A stretch of 30,123 bases of DNA, from contig JAQGDQ010001105.1 in assembly GCA_030141605.1 (NCBI GenBank), forward strand, positions 1 through 30,123, in the 5' to 3' direction. Under the pieces are notes generated by a model that searched no databases, was not told the DNA's origin, and saw nothing but the letters and a program-made list of their open reading frames with translations. Source of the DNA: Tubiluchus corallicola. Lineage: Eukaryota > Priapulida > Priapulimorpha > Priapulimorphida > Tubiluchidae. Position numbers and translations under genes: made by a program. Below, in pieces: positions 1-9,503 of this stretch; the first letter of the stretch is position 1; each line of letters begins with the position of its first letter.

Positions 1-1
1 T

Positions 2-52
<51 letters not shown>

Positions 53-125
53 CTTATTTATTTATTTACTTATTTACTTATTTACTTATTTACTTATTTA
101 CTTATTTACTTATTTACTTATTTAT
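1..125. repeat. (TTTA)n microsatellite, outer left end of the inverted structure
   Basis: The first 125 bases are TTTA tetranucleotides, with TTAC variants alternating through about 50-118. The tract runs off the start of the window, so its full length and the left boundary of the structure cannot be seen. Its reverse complement, (AAAT)n, lies outside the right arm from about 6866, which makes it part of the mirrored layout. Confidence 0.95.
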
Positions 126-1423
126 TTAATTGTTTTACAGATTTCTTTCTTTCTTTATTTATTCGTTTATTTATGTATAAATGTAGCCTAACAACAATTC
201 TCATCTCTGATCTTCTGATCACTTGACGTGATTCAGTAAATAATTCATTGCCTGCCAAAACCTGATGTATATTCATTAGTGAAATAAGGTGTTTGTTTAA
301 TAACTGTTTAGACTCATAAGTGAATAATAATGCCAAGGAGAAACTGACCTTCTGTCCTCATTTTGAGCTTCCATACTAAATTAATCATGCCTTCGTGTTG
401 ATAATTAACTAAATTACTCTCACGTAATAGAGGCTGTTTTGGGGTCAATCTTTCAATCTCTTGCAATCGAAAGTCAATTACTACATGAAGCCTCTTTGTC
501 GCTCTCGTGACCACTCATCTCTGTATCCTGGAGGTGATTGTTCGTTCCTAGTAACACGTTTTCTGCCCCCTTTCGTAACCTCTTCGTGGGACGCTCTAAG
601 ATGTGGATCAGCTGCTTATAGGTCCATTTTCTCTTTCTAACGGAAAAGAAATAAGCATTTCACAGTGTCAACGATTGATGATGATCGTGAAAAGGTCAAA
701 GGTCAAAGATTAAGTGTTCCAGACAACGCATTTGTGTGCACTTGCAGTCCATGCTGTTGTAATAGTAACAGTTTTAACAGTTAGCTAGAAGCTTACCTAC
801 TTCATTTTTCTTGTTAACAAACAAGATCCTGCTAGATCCTGCAAGTCCACGTAAAACACCTGAAGTTAACGAACTGATAGGGCCGACGGCTTTGCCTTAC
901 ATGTCACGTGATGGTTAAAGTTAAGACGCGTTTCCTTCGTACACTTAGCCTTTTACCTGCAGCAGTTTGCGCGTGCGCACAAACTATGAAATGTCTTATT
1001 ACTTCAGCAATCCTTTGAATTATTTTATACTGTATCTCCTTGTTTCTGTACCTCTAGCAAAAACTTACGTACCACCCTGTACATTAATAAATGATGATAA
1101 TGAATTCTTAAGCTGTAGATTTTCTTTTTATCTTTCTGTCTGTCTGTATTCAGACACTAACTGTCAAATGCAATATCGTAGACGCATTTCAGAAAGTAAA
1201 ATGGCAATAGTCTGTGATTCAATCGATGATCGTGCACAATATTATAGATTTTGCATGTTAAAGTGCATCTCTTTAGACGCGCATGGGGTATTGTAATGAA
1301 CATTGGTTGCAGTTGGTCAGGCGTGCATTTAATGTAGCGGATTATTGGAAGAATTCTGCATTTCTCTGTAACTCTGTGAATTAAGTGACTCATGCAAGAC
1401 TTATAGTTGCGCGTATGGAGAGG
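126..1423 (+). repeat. Left arm of a large inverted repeat (non-tandem part)
   Basis: This 1.3-kb stretch recurs as its reverse complement at 5553-6865. I compared the copies by eye. From about 690 to 1423 I found a single difference, a one-base length change in a T run near 810. From 126 to 690 there are scattered substitutions, concentrated between about 490 and 665, plus a short indel near 160. No recognisable protein domain or transposase is encoded. It contains a perfect AGGTCA-A-AGGTCA direct repeat (693-705) and a TCACGTGA E-box near 904, and both also occur in the other arm. A 46-bp segment (658-703) has a diverged relative at 19894-19939. Confidence 0.93.
693..705 (+). promoter_or_regulatory. 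DR1-type nuclear receptor half-site pair
   Basis: Two perfect AGGTCA half-sites are separated by one A, the arrangement bound by RXR heterodimers and HNF4-class nuclear receptors in animals. The mirrored copy lies at 6271-6283 in the right arm. Chance or simple hitch-hiking is possible; no activity can be inferred from sequence alone. Confidence 0.35.
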
Positions 1424-2200
1424 AAAGAACAAGTCATTCAGTAAGATGGGTTTATTTTATTGTTATAACTTAAACTGTTTGTGGTGTGCTAAAGAAAAGA
1501 ACAAGTCACTCAGCATGTTGGGTTTATTTTACTGTTATCACTTAAACTGTTTGTGGTGTGCTAAAGAAAAGAACAAGTCACTCAGCATGTTGGGTTTATT
1601 TTACTGTTATCACTTAAACTGTTTGCGGTGTGCTAAAGGAAAGAACAAGTCACTCAGCATGTTGGGTTTATTTTACTGTTATCACTTAAACTGTTTGTGG
1701 TGTGCTAAAGGAAAGAACAAGTCACTCAGTAAGATGGGTTTATTTTACTGTTATCACTTAAACTGTTTGCGGTGTGCTAAAGGAAAGAACAAGTCACTCA
1801 GCATGTTGGGTTTATTTTCTGCTCACTTAAACTGTTTGTGGTGTGCTAAAGGAAAGAACAAGTCACTCAGTATGTTGGCTTTATTTTACTGTTATCACTT
1901 AAACTGTTTGTGGTGTGCTAAAGGAAAGAACAAGTCACTTAGCATGTTGGGTTTATTTTACTGTTATCACTTAAACTGTTTGTGGTGTGCTAAAGGAAAG
2001 AACAAGTCACTCAGTATGTTGGGTTTATTTTACTGTTATCACTTAAACTGTTTGTGGTGTGCTAAAGGAAAAAACAAGTCACTCAGTATGTTGGGTTTAT
2101 TTTACTGTTATCACTTAAACTGTTTGTGGTGTGCTAAAGGAAAGGACAGGTCACTCGGTATGTTGGGTTTATTTTACTGTTGTGGCTTAAACTGTTTGTG
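1424..2200 (+). repeat. 72-bp minisatellite, left array (about 11 units)
   Basis: The core CTTAAACTGTTTGTGG occurs at 1469, 1541, 1613, 1685, 1757, 1826 and then every 72 bases to 2186, with one 69-bp unit. Because 72 is a multiple of three, one frame stays open through the array (1407-2264) as a 24-residue repeat. The last unit (about 2138-2200) is diverged and continues directly into aquaporin coding sequence. In the aquaporin frame, ordinary units end in TAA where the gene has TGG. The same unit in opposite orientation fills 4141-5552. Confidence 0.95.
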
Positions 2201-3202
2201 GGATGCTGGATATTTGTGTTTATTGGGACAATGTCAGCTTCCTCTTCCCAGGATAATTTGGTAGGCATTGCACTGGCTCATGGATTCACAATATTCTTGT
2301 TGGTTACTGGATTTGGAGAGATCAGTGGAGGTCATTTCAACCCTGCGGTGAGTCTGGCAACTTTCATTGCAGGACATTTGTCCTGGCGAAGACTAGTTTT
2401 ACACGTTGTAGCTCAGCTGTGTGGTGGTATAATAGGTTCAGCCTGCACATTAGCCGTCTTGGGCTTGGAGAAGTTTGATCTCTTGTTTGGTGGAAACACA
2501 ATTATTAGACTTGATGTAAGTCACGGACAAGCATTATTCTTTGAATGGCTAGCCACCATGGTATTATGCATGTCTGTTCTTCACACTGCATGTGATGCTC
2601 GTACGTCTAGTGGGCTTGGTCCACTTGCCATAGGGCTTACGGTAGCAGCCGATATCTTGGCTGGCGGTCCAATAACTGGAGCATCAATGAATCCCGCAAG
2701 AAGTTTTGGTCCAGTTCTTATCTACACGGCTATTTGGGTGACTAGTTACTCGCTGGGTGATCTTTGGGTTTTTCACTGGGTGCATTGGGTGGGACCTGGT
2801 CTTGGAGCAATTTTTGCCGGACTTCTGTATCGACTTTGCTTTGGTAGCGAAGATAAGAGGTTCATTTTCAAGCCACGTCAAAGAGGTGGTACTGAAGCTG
2901 GAGAAGAAGAAGTCACACTAAGTATGGTTCCTCAAGCAGGTAGTGCAGAGGCTTCAACGAGGCCAAAAACACCTCAAAGTGAGTTCATTACACCAGCCCA
3001 GTCAAGACCTGCAACAGCAAAAACTGAAGAGACTAGTCCCAAGTCAAGGCCTACAACACCCAAAGCTGTTGGAAACGAACCCACGTCTGAACTCACGGTA
3101 CCTCAACATACGACACCCAAAGCTGTTGGAAACGAACCCACGTCTGAACCGACGGTACCTCAACATAGCGGAAATGAAGCACCAGATACCAACAAGACCT
3201 GA
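2180..3202 (+). CDS. Aquaporin-8-like channel (5' end not resolved)
   Basis: Membrane channel of the MIP family, most like AQP8-type aquaammoniaporins, which pass water and in known members ammonia or hydrogen peroxide. Counting from the codon at 2180, the first pore motif HFNPAVS is at residues 52-58 and the second, MNPARSFGP, at 170-178. Arg174 is the selectivity-filter arginine. His34 in ALAHG matches the AQP8-type filter histidine. DILAGGP (158-164) and FHWVHWVGP (198-206) also fit AQP8. After about residue 233 comes a hydrophilic Thr/Pro/Ser-rich tail not typical of AQP8, carrying a perfect 19-residue tandem duplication. The frame is open from 2138 but begins with TTG at 2180; the first ATG is at 2231, inside or after helix 1. 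A true start therefore probably needs an upstream exon, or the copy is 5'-damaged. No stop, frameshift or intron interrupts the rest to TGA at 3200-3202, while vertebrate AQP8 genes are multi-exon, so a retrocopy is possible. It lies alone between inverted minisatellites. Confidence 0.88.
   Translation: MWLKLFVGCWIFVFIGTMSASSSQDNLVGIALAHGFTIFLLVTGFGEISGGHFNPAVSLATFIAGHLSWRRLVLHVVAQLCGGIIGSACTLAVLGLEKFDLLFGGNTIIRLDVSHGQALFFEWLATMVLCMSVLHTACDARTSSGLGPLAIGLTVAADILAGGPITGASMNPARSFGPVLIYTAIWVTSYSLGDLWVFHWVHWVGPGLGAIFAGLLYRLCFGSEDKRFIFKPRQRGGTEAGEEEVTLSMVPQAGSAEASTRPKTPQSEFITPAQSRPATAKTEETSPKSRPTTPKAVGNEPTSELTVPQHTTPKAVGNEPTSEPTVPQHSGNEAPDTNKT
3056..3169 (+). repeat. 57-bp tandem duplication in the aquaporin tail
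   Basis: Two adjacent 57-bp copies (3056-3112 and 3113-3169) encode TPKAVGNEPTSE-L/P-TVPQH-T/S. They differ at only a few bases, which suggests a recent in-frame duplication. It lengthens the cytosolic tail without shifting the frame. Confidence 0.95.
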
Positions 3203-3997
3203 AGTGGATAATGAATGGTACCACGTTTCGACAAAAACAGTATTTTACCCCAAGTAGGAGACCCCATATCTTCTTTGCTAAATCAGCAATCAGCAGTTGC
3301 TGTTCATACAAGAACTTATTAGTATGCTGTGTCACACATCTCAAGAAATTGCATATTTTTTGTTATTTTATCGTTTCAAAAGGTTTCCTTTGCTATTATT
3401 CTTCAGATTATATATACATGAAGTAGGTCTAGATTTACACTGTACATCACTGTTATCAAGTTTGCATGTTTTGCGCTTGTGATATTGTTTTCTCATATAT
3501 ATATAAAACACTTGCTACAAATGGGCTTCAGTTACACTGTAATCCATTACAGTCGTGTGGCTTCTCATCTTTTATTTAATTTCAATTTCAGAAGACAAAA
3601 TTTGCAACATCGTGCTGGTTTTGAAACATTTTAGACTGGCGCAAATCCCGAATAAGTGCTTCTGCATGTTCAGCAGGCATTTTTTCTAAAAGTGAGCATC
3701 ATAGCCAAAGGTTGGCTGTTGCCAGGTCGAAAAATTAGCGAAAAGGGTTGAAATTGCAAAAACGAAGCAAAATAGCCGCCAAGTTTTTGCACAAGCAACG
3801 TAAATCAAGAGAAATTTCCAGAAAATTATCATTAAAAAACGATTATGACATCTATTCCAGGGTAGTTGGACCTAAGGAATCCGTGTGCGTTAATTTAATT
3901 TTACTTCATGCTTGGGCTCTCCCATTTTCAGTGCCCATTCTTCTTCCAATGACGTCATTCGTCTTGAAGAAAAGTAGCGCACTGTCAAAATTCACCA
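3203..3997 (+). other. Presumed 3' untranslated and flanking part of the core
   Basis: A/T-rich unique sequence follows the aquaporin stop. I see no further coding gene. It has a near-perfect 18-bp palindrome at 3536-3553 (ACTGTAAT, two bases, ATTACAGT), a short (TA) run near 3495-3505, an ATTAAA that could serve as a weak polyadenylation hexamer near 3830, and a perfect CRE-type TGACGTCA at 3950-3957. I did not find AATAAA between 3203 and 4137, nor a poly(A) tract that would mark a retrocopy. Confidence 0.55.
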
Positions 3998-4140
3998 AAA
4001 GTATAAGTTTTTACAAAAAAGATAGAAAAATATGACAAAAGAGTTTGCCACTTAAACTAATTCAAACATCTGTAGCTTACCCTATGTCCACGCGAAAATA
4101 TTACATAATTAGCTATCTTTTTTGTAAAAACTTATACTTT
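3998..4140. repeat. 28-bp perfect inverted repeat with 87-nt loop
   Basis: The 28 bases at 3998-4025 are the exact reverse complement of 4113-4140. The stem sits at the junction between the core and the right-hand minisatellite, which starts at about 4141. It could form a hairpin or mark a template-switch or fold-back junction. No matching stem is seen at the left junction. Confidence 0.93.
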
Positions 4141-5552
4141 AAAAGTTTAAGTGAGCAGTAAAATAAGCCAAACATACTGAGAGACTCGTTCTTTCCTTTA
4201 GCACACCACAAACAATTTAAGTGATAACAGTAAAATAAACCCAACATACTAAGTGACATGTTCTTTCCTTTAGCACACCACAAACAGTTTAAGTGAGCAG
4301 TAAAATAAACCCAACATACTGAGTGACTTGTCATTTCCTTTAGCACACCACAAACAGTTTAAGTGATGACAGTAAAACAAACCCAACGTACTGAGTGACT
4401 CGTTCTTTCCTCTAGCACACCACAAACAGTTTAAGTGAGCAGTAAAAGAAAGCCAACATACTGAGTGACTTGTCCTTTCCTTTAGCACACCACAAACAGT
4501 TTAAGTGATAACAGTAAAATAAACCCAACATACTGAGTGACCCGTTCTTTCCTTTAGCACACCAGAAACAGTTTAAGTGATAACAGTAAAATAAACCCAA
4601 CATACTGAGTGACTCGTTCGTTCCTTTAGCACACAACAAACAGTTTAAGTGAGAGTAAAATAAACCCAACACACTGAGTGACTTGTTCTTTCCTTTAGCA
4701 CACCACAAACAGTTTAAGTGATGACAGTAAAATAAACCCAACATGCTGAGTGACTTGTTCTTTCCTTTAGCACACCACAAACAGTTTAAGTGATAACAGT
4801 AAAATAAACCCAACATACTGAGTGACTTGTTCTTTCCTTTAGCACACCACAAACAGTTTAAGTGATAACAGTAAAATAAACCCAACATACTGAGTGACTT
4901 GTTCTTTCCTTTAGCACACCACAAACAGTTTAAGTGATAACAGTAAAATAAACCCAACATACTGAGTGACTTGTTCTTTCCTTTAGCACACCACAAACAG
5001 TTTAAGTGATGACAGTAAAATAAACCCAACATGCTGAGTGACTTGTTCTTTCCTCTAGCACACCACAAACAGTTTAAGTGATAACAGTACAATGAACCCA
5101 ACATACTGAGTGACTTGTTCTTTCCTTTAGCACACCACAAACAGTTTAAGTGATAACAGTAAAATAAACCCAACATACTGAGTGACTTGTTCTTTCCTTT
5201 AGCACACCACAAACAGTTTAAGTGATAACAGTAAAATAAACCCAACATACTGAGTGACTTGTCCTTTCCTTTAGCACACCACAAACAGTTTAAGTGATCA
5301 GTAAAATAAACCCAACATGCCGAGTGACTTGTTCTTTCCTTTAGCACACCACAAACAGTTTAAGTGATAACAGTAAAATAAACCCAACATGCTGAGTGAC
5401 TTGTTCTTTTCTTTAGCACACCACAAACAGTTTAAGTGATAACAGTAAAATAAACCCAACATACTGAGTGACTTGTTCTTTTCTTTAGCACACCACAAAC
5501 AGTTTAAGTGAGCAGTAAAATAAACACAACATACTGAGTGACTCGTTCTTTC
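4141..5552 (-). repeat. 72-bp minisatellite, right array (about 20 units, inverted)
   Basis: The same 72-bp unit as at 1424-2200 appears here in the opposite orientation. The reverse-complement core CAAACAGTTTAAGTG recurs about 20 times at roughly 72-bp spacing, with several shorter units (near 4287, 4430, 4640 and 5285). Minus-strand frames stay open over long stretches (for example 4412-5347) only because the unit length is a multiple of three. The copy number differs from the left array, as expected from slippage or unequal exchange after the arms formed. Confidence 0.95.
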
Positions 5553-6865
5553 CTCTCCATACGCGCAACTATAAGTCTTGCATGAGTCACTTAATTCACA
5601 GAGTTACAGAGAAATGCAGAATTCTTCCAATAATCCGCTACATTAAATGCACGCCTGACCAACTGCAACCAATGTTCATTACAATACCCCATGCGCGTCT
5701 AAAGAGATGCACTTTAACATGCAAAATCTATAATATTGTGCACGATCATCGATTGAATCACAGACTATTGCCATTTTACTTTCTGAAATGCGTCTACGAT
5801 ATTGCATTTGACAGTTAGTGTCTGAATACAGACAGACAGAAAGATAAAAAGAAAATCTACAGCTTAAGAATTCATTATCATCATTTATTAATGTACAGGG
5901 TGGTACGTAAGTTTTTGCTAGAGGTACAGAAACAAGGAGATACAGTATAAAATAATTCAAAGGATTGCTGAAGTAATAAGACATTTCATAGTTTGTGCGC
6001 ACGCGCAAACTGCTGCAGGTAAAAGGCTAAGTGTACGAAGGAAACGCGTCTTAACTTTAACCATCACGTGACATGTAAGGCAAAGCCGTCGGCCCTATCA
6101 GTTCGTTAACTTCAGGTGTTTTACGTGGACTTGCAGGATCTAGCAGGATCTTGTTTGTTAACAAGAAAAAATGAAGTAGGTAAGCTTCTAGCTAACTGTT
6201 AAAACTGTTACTATTACAACAGCATGGACTGCAAGTGCACACAAATGCGTTGTCTGGAACACTTAATCTTTGACCTTTGACCTTTTCACGATCATCATCA
6301 ATCGTTGACACTGTGATATGCTTATTTGTTTTCCATTAGAAAGAGAATATGGACCTATAAGCAGCTGCTCCACATCTTAGAGCGCCCCACGAAGAGGTTA
6401 CGAAAGGGGGCAGAAAACGTGTTACTAGGAACGAACAATCACCTCCAGGATACAGGGATGAGTGGCCACGAGAGCGACAAAGAGGCTTGATGTAGTAATT
6501 GACTTTCGATTGCAAGAGATTGAAAGATTGACCCCAAAACAGCCTCTATTACGTGAGAGTAATTTAGTTAATTATCAACACGAAGGCATGATTAATTTAG
6601 TATGGAAGCTCAAAATGAGGACAGAAGGTCAGTTTCTCCTTGGCATTATTATTCACTTATGAGTCTAAACAGTTATTAAACAAACACCTTATTTCACTAA
6701 TGAATATACATCAGGTTTTGGCAGGCAATGAATTATTTACTGAATCAGGTCAAGTGATCAGAAGATCAGAGATGAGAATTGTTGTTAGGCTACATTTATA
6801 CATAAATAAACGAACAAATAAACAAACAAATAAAGAAAGAAAGAAATCTGTAAAACAATTAAATA
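5553..6865 (-). repeat. Right arm of the large inverted repeat
   Basis: This is the reverse complement of 126-1423. Agreement is almost perfect over 5553-6285 and lower over the outer part. Near 6810-6825 it has an extra CAAA/TAAA stretch relative to the left arm. A perfect TGACCT-T-TGACCT (6271-6283) mirrors the left DR1 motif. No transposase or other protein domain is recognised. Confidence 0.93.
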
Positions 6866-6871
6866 AATAAG

Positions 6872-6966
<95 letters not shown>

Positions 6967-7210
6967 ATCAAACAAGTAAATAAATAAAATGAACGAATAA
7001 ACAAAGAAATAAATAAATAAATAAAACAAATATATAAATTAACTAAATGACAAAAACAAATAAATAAATAAATAAAAAAAATAAAGAAATAAATAAAACA
7101 AATACATAAATTAAGAAAATAAGAAAATAAATAAAACAAAGAAAAATTAAATGAACAAATAAATAAATGAATAAGTAAGCAAGTAAACAAACAAATAAAT
7201 AAATAAAGCA
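6866..7210. repeat. (AAAT)n microsatellite and degenerate A-rich tract
   Basis: Clean AAAT tetranucleotides run to about 6967, then a degenerate mix of AAAT, AAAC and AAAG words to about 7210. The clean part mirrors the (TTTA)n at the window start. The minus-strand Leu/Phe/Ile/Tyr-rich frames across it are low-complexity artefacts. Confidence 0.93.
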
Positions 7211-7669
7211 ATTCAATTTCCTATTAACTACAACCTGCTTCAAGAACAACACAAACAGATACTTTCTACCCTTACCACATTTTTGTCCATAACCAAAAAA
7301 CTGTAAAATGCAAAAATCACAAACTTGTACTATCGCCGCCTAAAGCTAATGCATGGTAACATCAGGGTGTGAAATTACAAATTTGCTATACAATACAATT
7401 ACAATACACATGTAATCTAAAATTCGGTACATTTTTTCTGCACTACCCAGTATATTACGCGGCTTCTTGATATGAGGAAGCCATTTATTAGGTACTGAAA
7501 ACCAAGAAACCGCGTTAATATCACAAATTAAACTCAGGTATGATTAATGGCGAATGAGAAAATATTTAATATGAAGTAAGTCATCTTGCATTCAGGATCA
7601 TTCCTGGACTAGAGAAATTATGTGTGCAATGTCATTGGCTGAGATGTTTGGAGAGACAATCTGATATCT
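7211..7669. other. A/T-rich unique sequence, no gene seen
   Basis: About 460 bases without an open frame of note, a recognisable RNA or a repeat longer than a short hairpin (GCTTC and GAAGC around 7462-7482). Confidence 0.6.
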
Positions 7670-7684
7670 AATATATCACCATCA

Positions 7685-7721
<37 letters not shown>

Positions 7722-7881
7722 CGTCATCACTATCATCATCATCATCATCGTCATCACTATCACAGTCATCATCATCACCATCACCGTCATCGCCATCGTC
7801 ATCATCACCATCACCATCATCATCATCACCATTACCACCACCACCATCACCATCATCACCCATCATCATCATCATCATCAT

Positions 7882-7925
<44 letters not shown>

Positions 7926-7970
7926 CTATCATCAGCATCACCATCATCATCATCATCATCACCATCACTG

Positions 7971-8003
<33 letters not shown>

Positions 8004-8053
8004 TCACCATCATCAACATAATCATCATCATCACCATCACCATCATCATCTTC

Positions 8054-8084
<31 letters not shown>

Positions 8085-8103
8085 CCAGCATCACCATCAT
8101 CAT

Positions 8104-8151
<48 letters not shown>
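7670..8151. repeat. (ATC)n trinucleotide tract with (TCG)n and (CAG)n blocks
   Basis: Nearly continuous ATC/CAC/CAT trinucleotides. A (TCG)n block lies at about 7686-7720 and a (CAG)n block at about 8123-8150. Minus-strand frames give poly-Met/Val/Asp peptides, which are composition artefacts. Confidence 0.95.
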
Positions 8152-8152
<1 letters not shown>

Positions 8153-8422
8153 ATCAGTCTATAGTTGACTAGGACAGCTGAGTATGTTTACACAGTGTTG
8201 GAGAAAGACGATGAAGAACAATTGGGTTGGTTTTCAATCAGGGAGCAAAGAATTATTGATTTTTTAAAGCAAAACTTGACCAAAAATTTCACGTGGACAA
8301 ATTTGTGCTTAAGGACTAGATAAATTAGCTGGTGACATAGGTCTAAATTATACGCATGCGCAGAGCTGCTGGTGAGCAAATGGAACGGGACATTTCCAAG
8401 TGTTGTCATATTTCAAAGGTAT

Positions 8423-9483
8423 GTGTGGTCCACGAGTCAAGACGTTGGACTCATTAGCCAAAAGCTGCATGTGGTCCGCGAGTCAAGACGTAGGACTCAT
8501 TAGCCAAAAGCTGCATGTGGTCCGCGAGTCAAGACGTAGGACTCATTAGCCAAAAGCTGCATGTGGTCCACGAGTCAAGACGTTGGACTCATTAACCAAA
8601 AGCCGCGTGTGGTCCACGAGTCAAGACGTTGGACTCATTAACCAAAAGCCGCGTGTGGTCCGCGAGTCAAGACGTAGGACTCATTAACCAAAAGCTGCAT
8701 GTGGTCCGCGAGTCAAGACGTTGGACTCATTAACCAAAAGCTGCATGTGGTCCACGAGTCAAGATGTTGGACTCATTAACCAAAAGCTGCATGTGGTCCG
8801 CGAGTCAAGACGTAGGACTCATTAGCCAAAAGCCACGTGTGGTCCACGAGTCAAGACGTTGGACTCATTAACCAAAAGCCACGTGTGGTCCACGAGTCAA
8901 GACGTTGGACTCATTAACCAAAAGCCGCGTGTGGTCCACGAGTCAAGACGTTGGACTCATTAACCAAAAGCCGCGTGTGGTCCGCGAGTCAAGACGTAGG
9001 ACTCATTAACCAAAAGCTGCATGTGGTCCGCGAGTCAAGACGTTGGACTCATTAACCAAAAGCTGCATGTGGTCCACGAGTCAAGACGTTGGACTCATTA
9101 ACCAAAAGCTGCATGTGGTCCACGAGTCAAGACGTTGGACTCATTAACCAAAAGCTGCATGTGGTCCACGAGTCAAGACGTTGGACTCATTAACCAAAAG
9201 CTGCATGTGGTCCGCGAGTCAAGACGTAGGACTCATTAGCCAAAAGCCACGTGTGGTCCACGAGTCAAGACGTTGGACTCATTAACCAAAAGCCACGTGT
9301 GGTCCACGAGTCAAGACGTTGGACTCATTAACCAAAAGCTGCGTGTGGTCCACGAGTCAAGACGTTGGACTCATTAACCAAAAGCTGCGTGTGGTCCACG
9401 AGTCAAGACGTTGGACTCATTAACCAAAAGCTGCGTGTGGTCCACGAGTCAAGACGTTGGACTCATTAACCAAAAGCCGCGAT
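8423..9483 (+). repeat. 46-bp satellite derived from a tRNA-like sequence (23 units)
   Basis: TCAAGACG and its variant recur from 8437 to 9449 at exactly 46-bp spacing, giving 23 units. Each unit reads roughly GTGGTCCACGAGTCAAGACG followed by TTGGACTCATTAACCAA. The first part resembles a pol III A box and D arm. The second resembles an anticodon arm with a CTCATTA loop, formally anticodon CAT. No unit inside the array has a B box; only the last continues into one (see 9435-9503). Units differ mainly at CCACG/CCGCG, GTTGG/GTAGG and the ATTAAC/ATTAGC positions. GAGTC and GACTC within each unit are complementary. Confidence 0.9.
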
Positions 9484-9503
9484 TTCAAATCGGCCTCGCG
9501 ACC
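9435..9503 (+). ncRNA. tRNA-like pseudogene or SINE head at the end of the 46-bp array
   Basis: The final array unit continues into GCCGCGATTTCAAATCGGCC, which resembles a T arm and degenerate B box (consensus GGTTCGANTCC). The 69-nt span has a plausible A box, an anticodon arm TTGG..CTCATTA..CCAA and a T-arm-like hairpin. The acceptor pairing is poor. It is therefore more likely a decayed tRNA-derived SINE head than a functional tRNA. Confidence 0.5.

Noticed and set aside
967-1296. 109-residue frame identical in both inverted arms (also 5679-6008, minus strand)
   Set aside because: Identity reflects the arm duplication. It starts at a non-ATG codon and shows no recognisable domain or signal, so I do not call it a gene.
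1407-2264. 285-residue open frame across the left 72-bp array
   Set aside because: It is open only because the 72-bp unit is a multiple of three. It is in a different frame from the aquaporin and has no known domain. The same applies to the minus-strand frames at 4113-5498.
126-6865. Transposase or integrase inside the inverted structure
   Set aside because: I looked through all frames of the arms and core and saw no catalytic motif; only the aquaporin is recognisable.
7618-8151. Met/Asp-rich 177-residue frame
   Set aside because: Translation of a CAT trinucleotide tract; no gene evidence.
8423-9483. CRISPR-like direct repeats (46-bp array, also the 32-bp array at 20041-20905)
   Set aside because: Units are contiguous with no unique spacers, no cas genes are present, and the window is eukaryotic.
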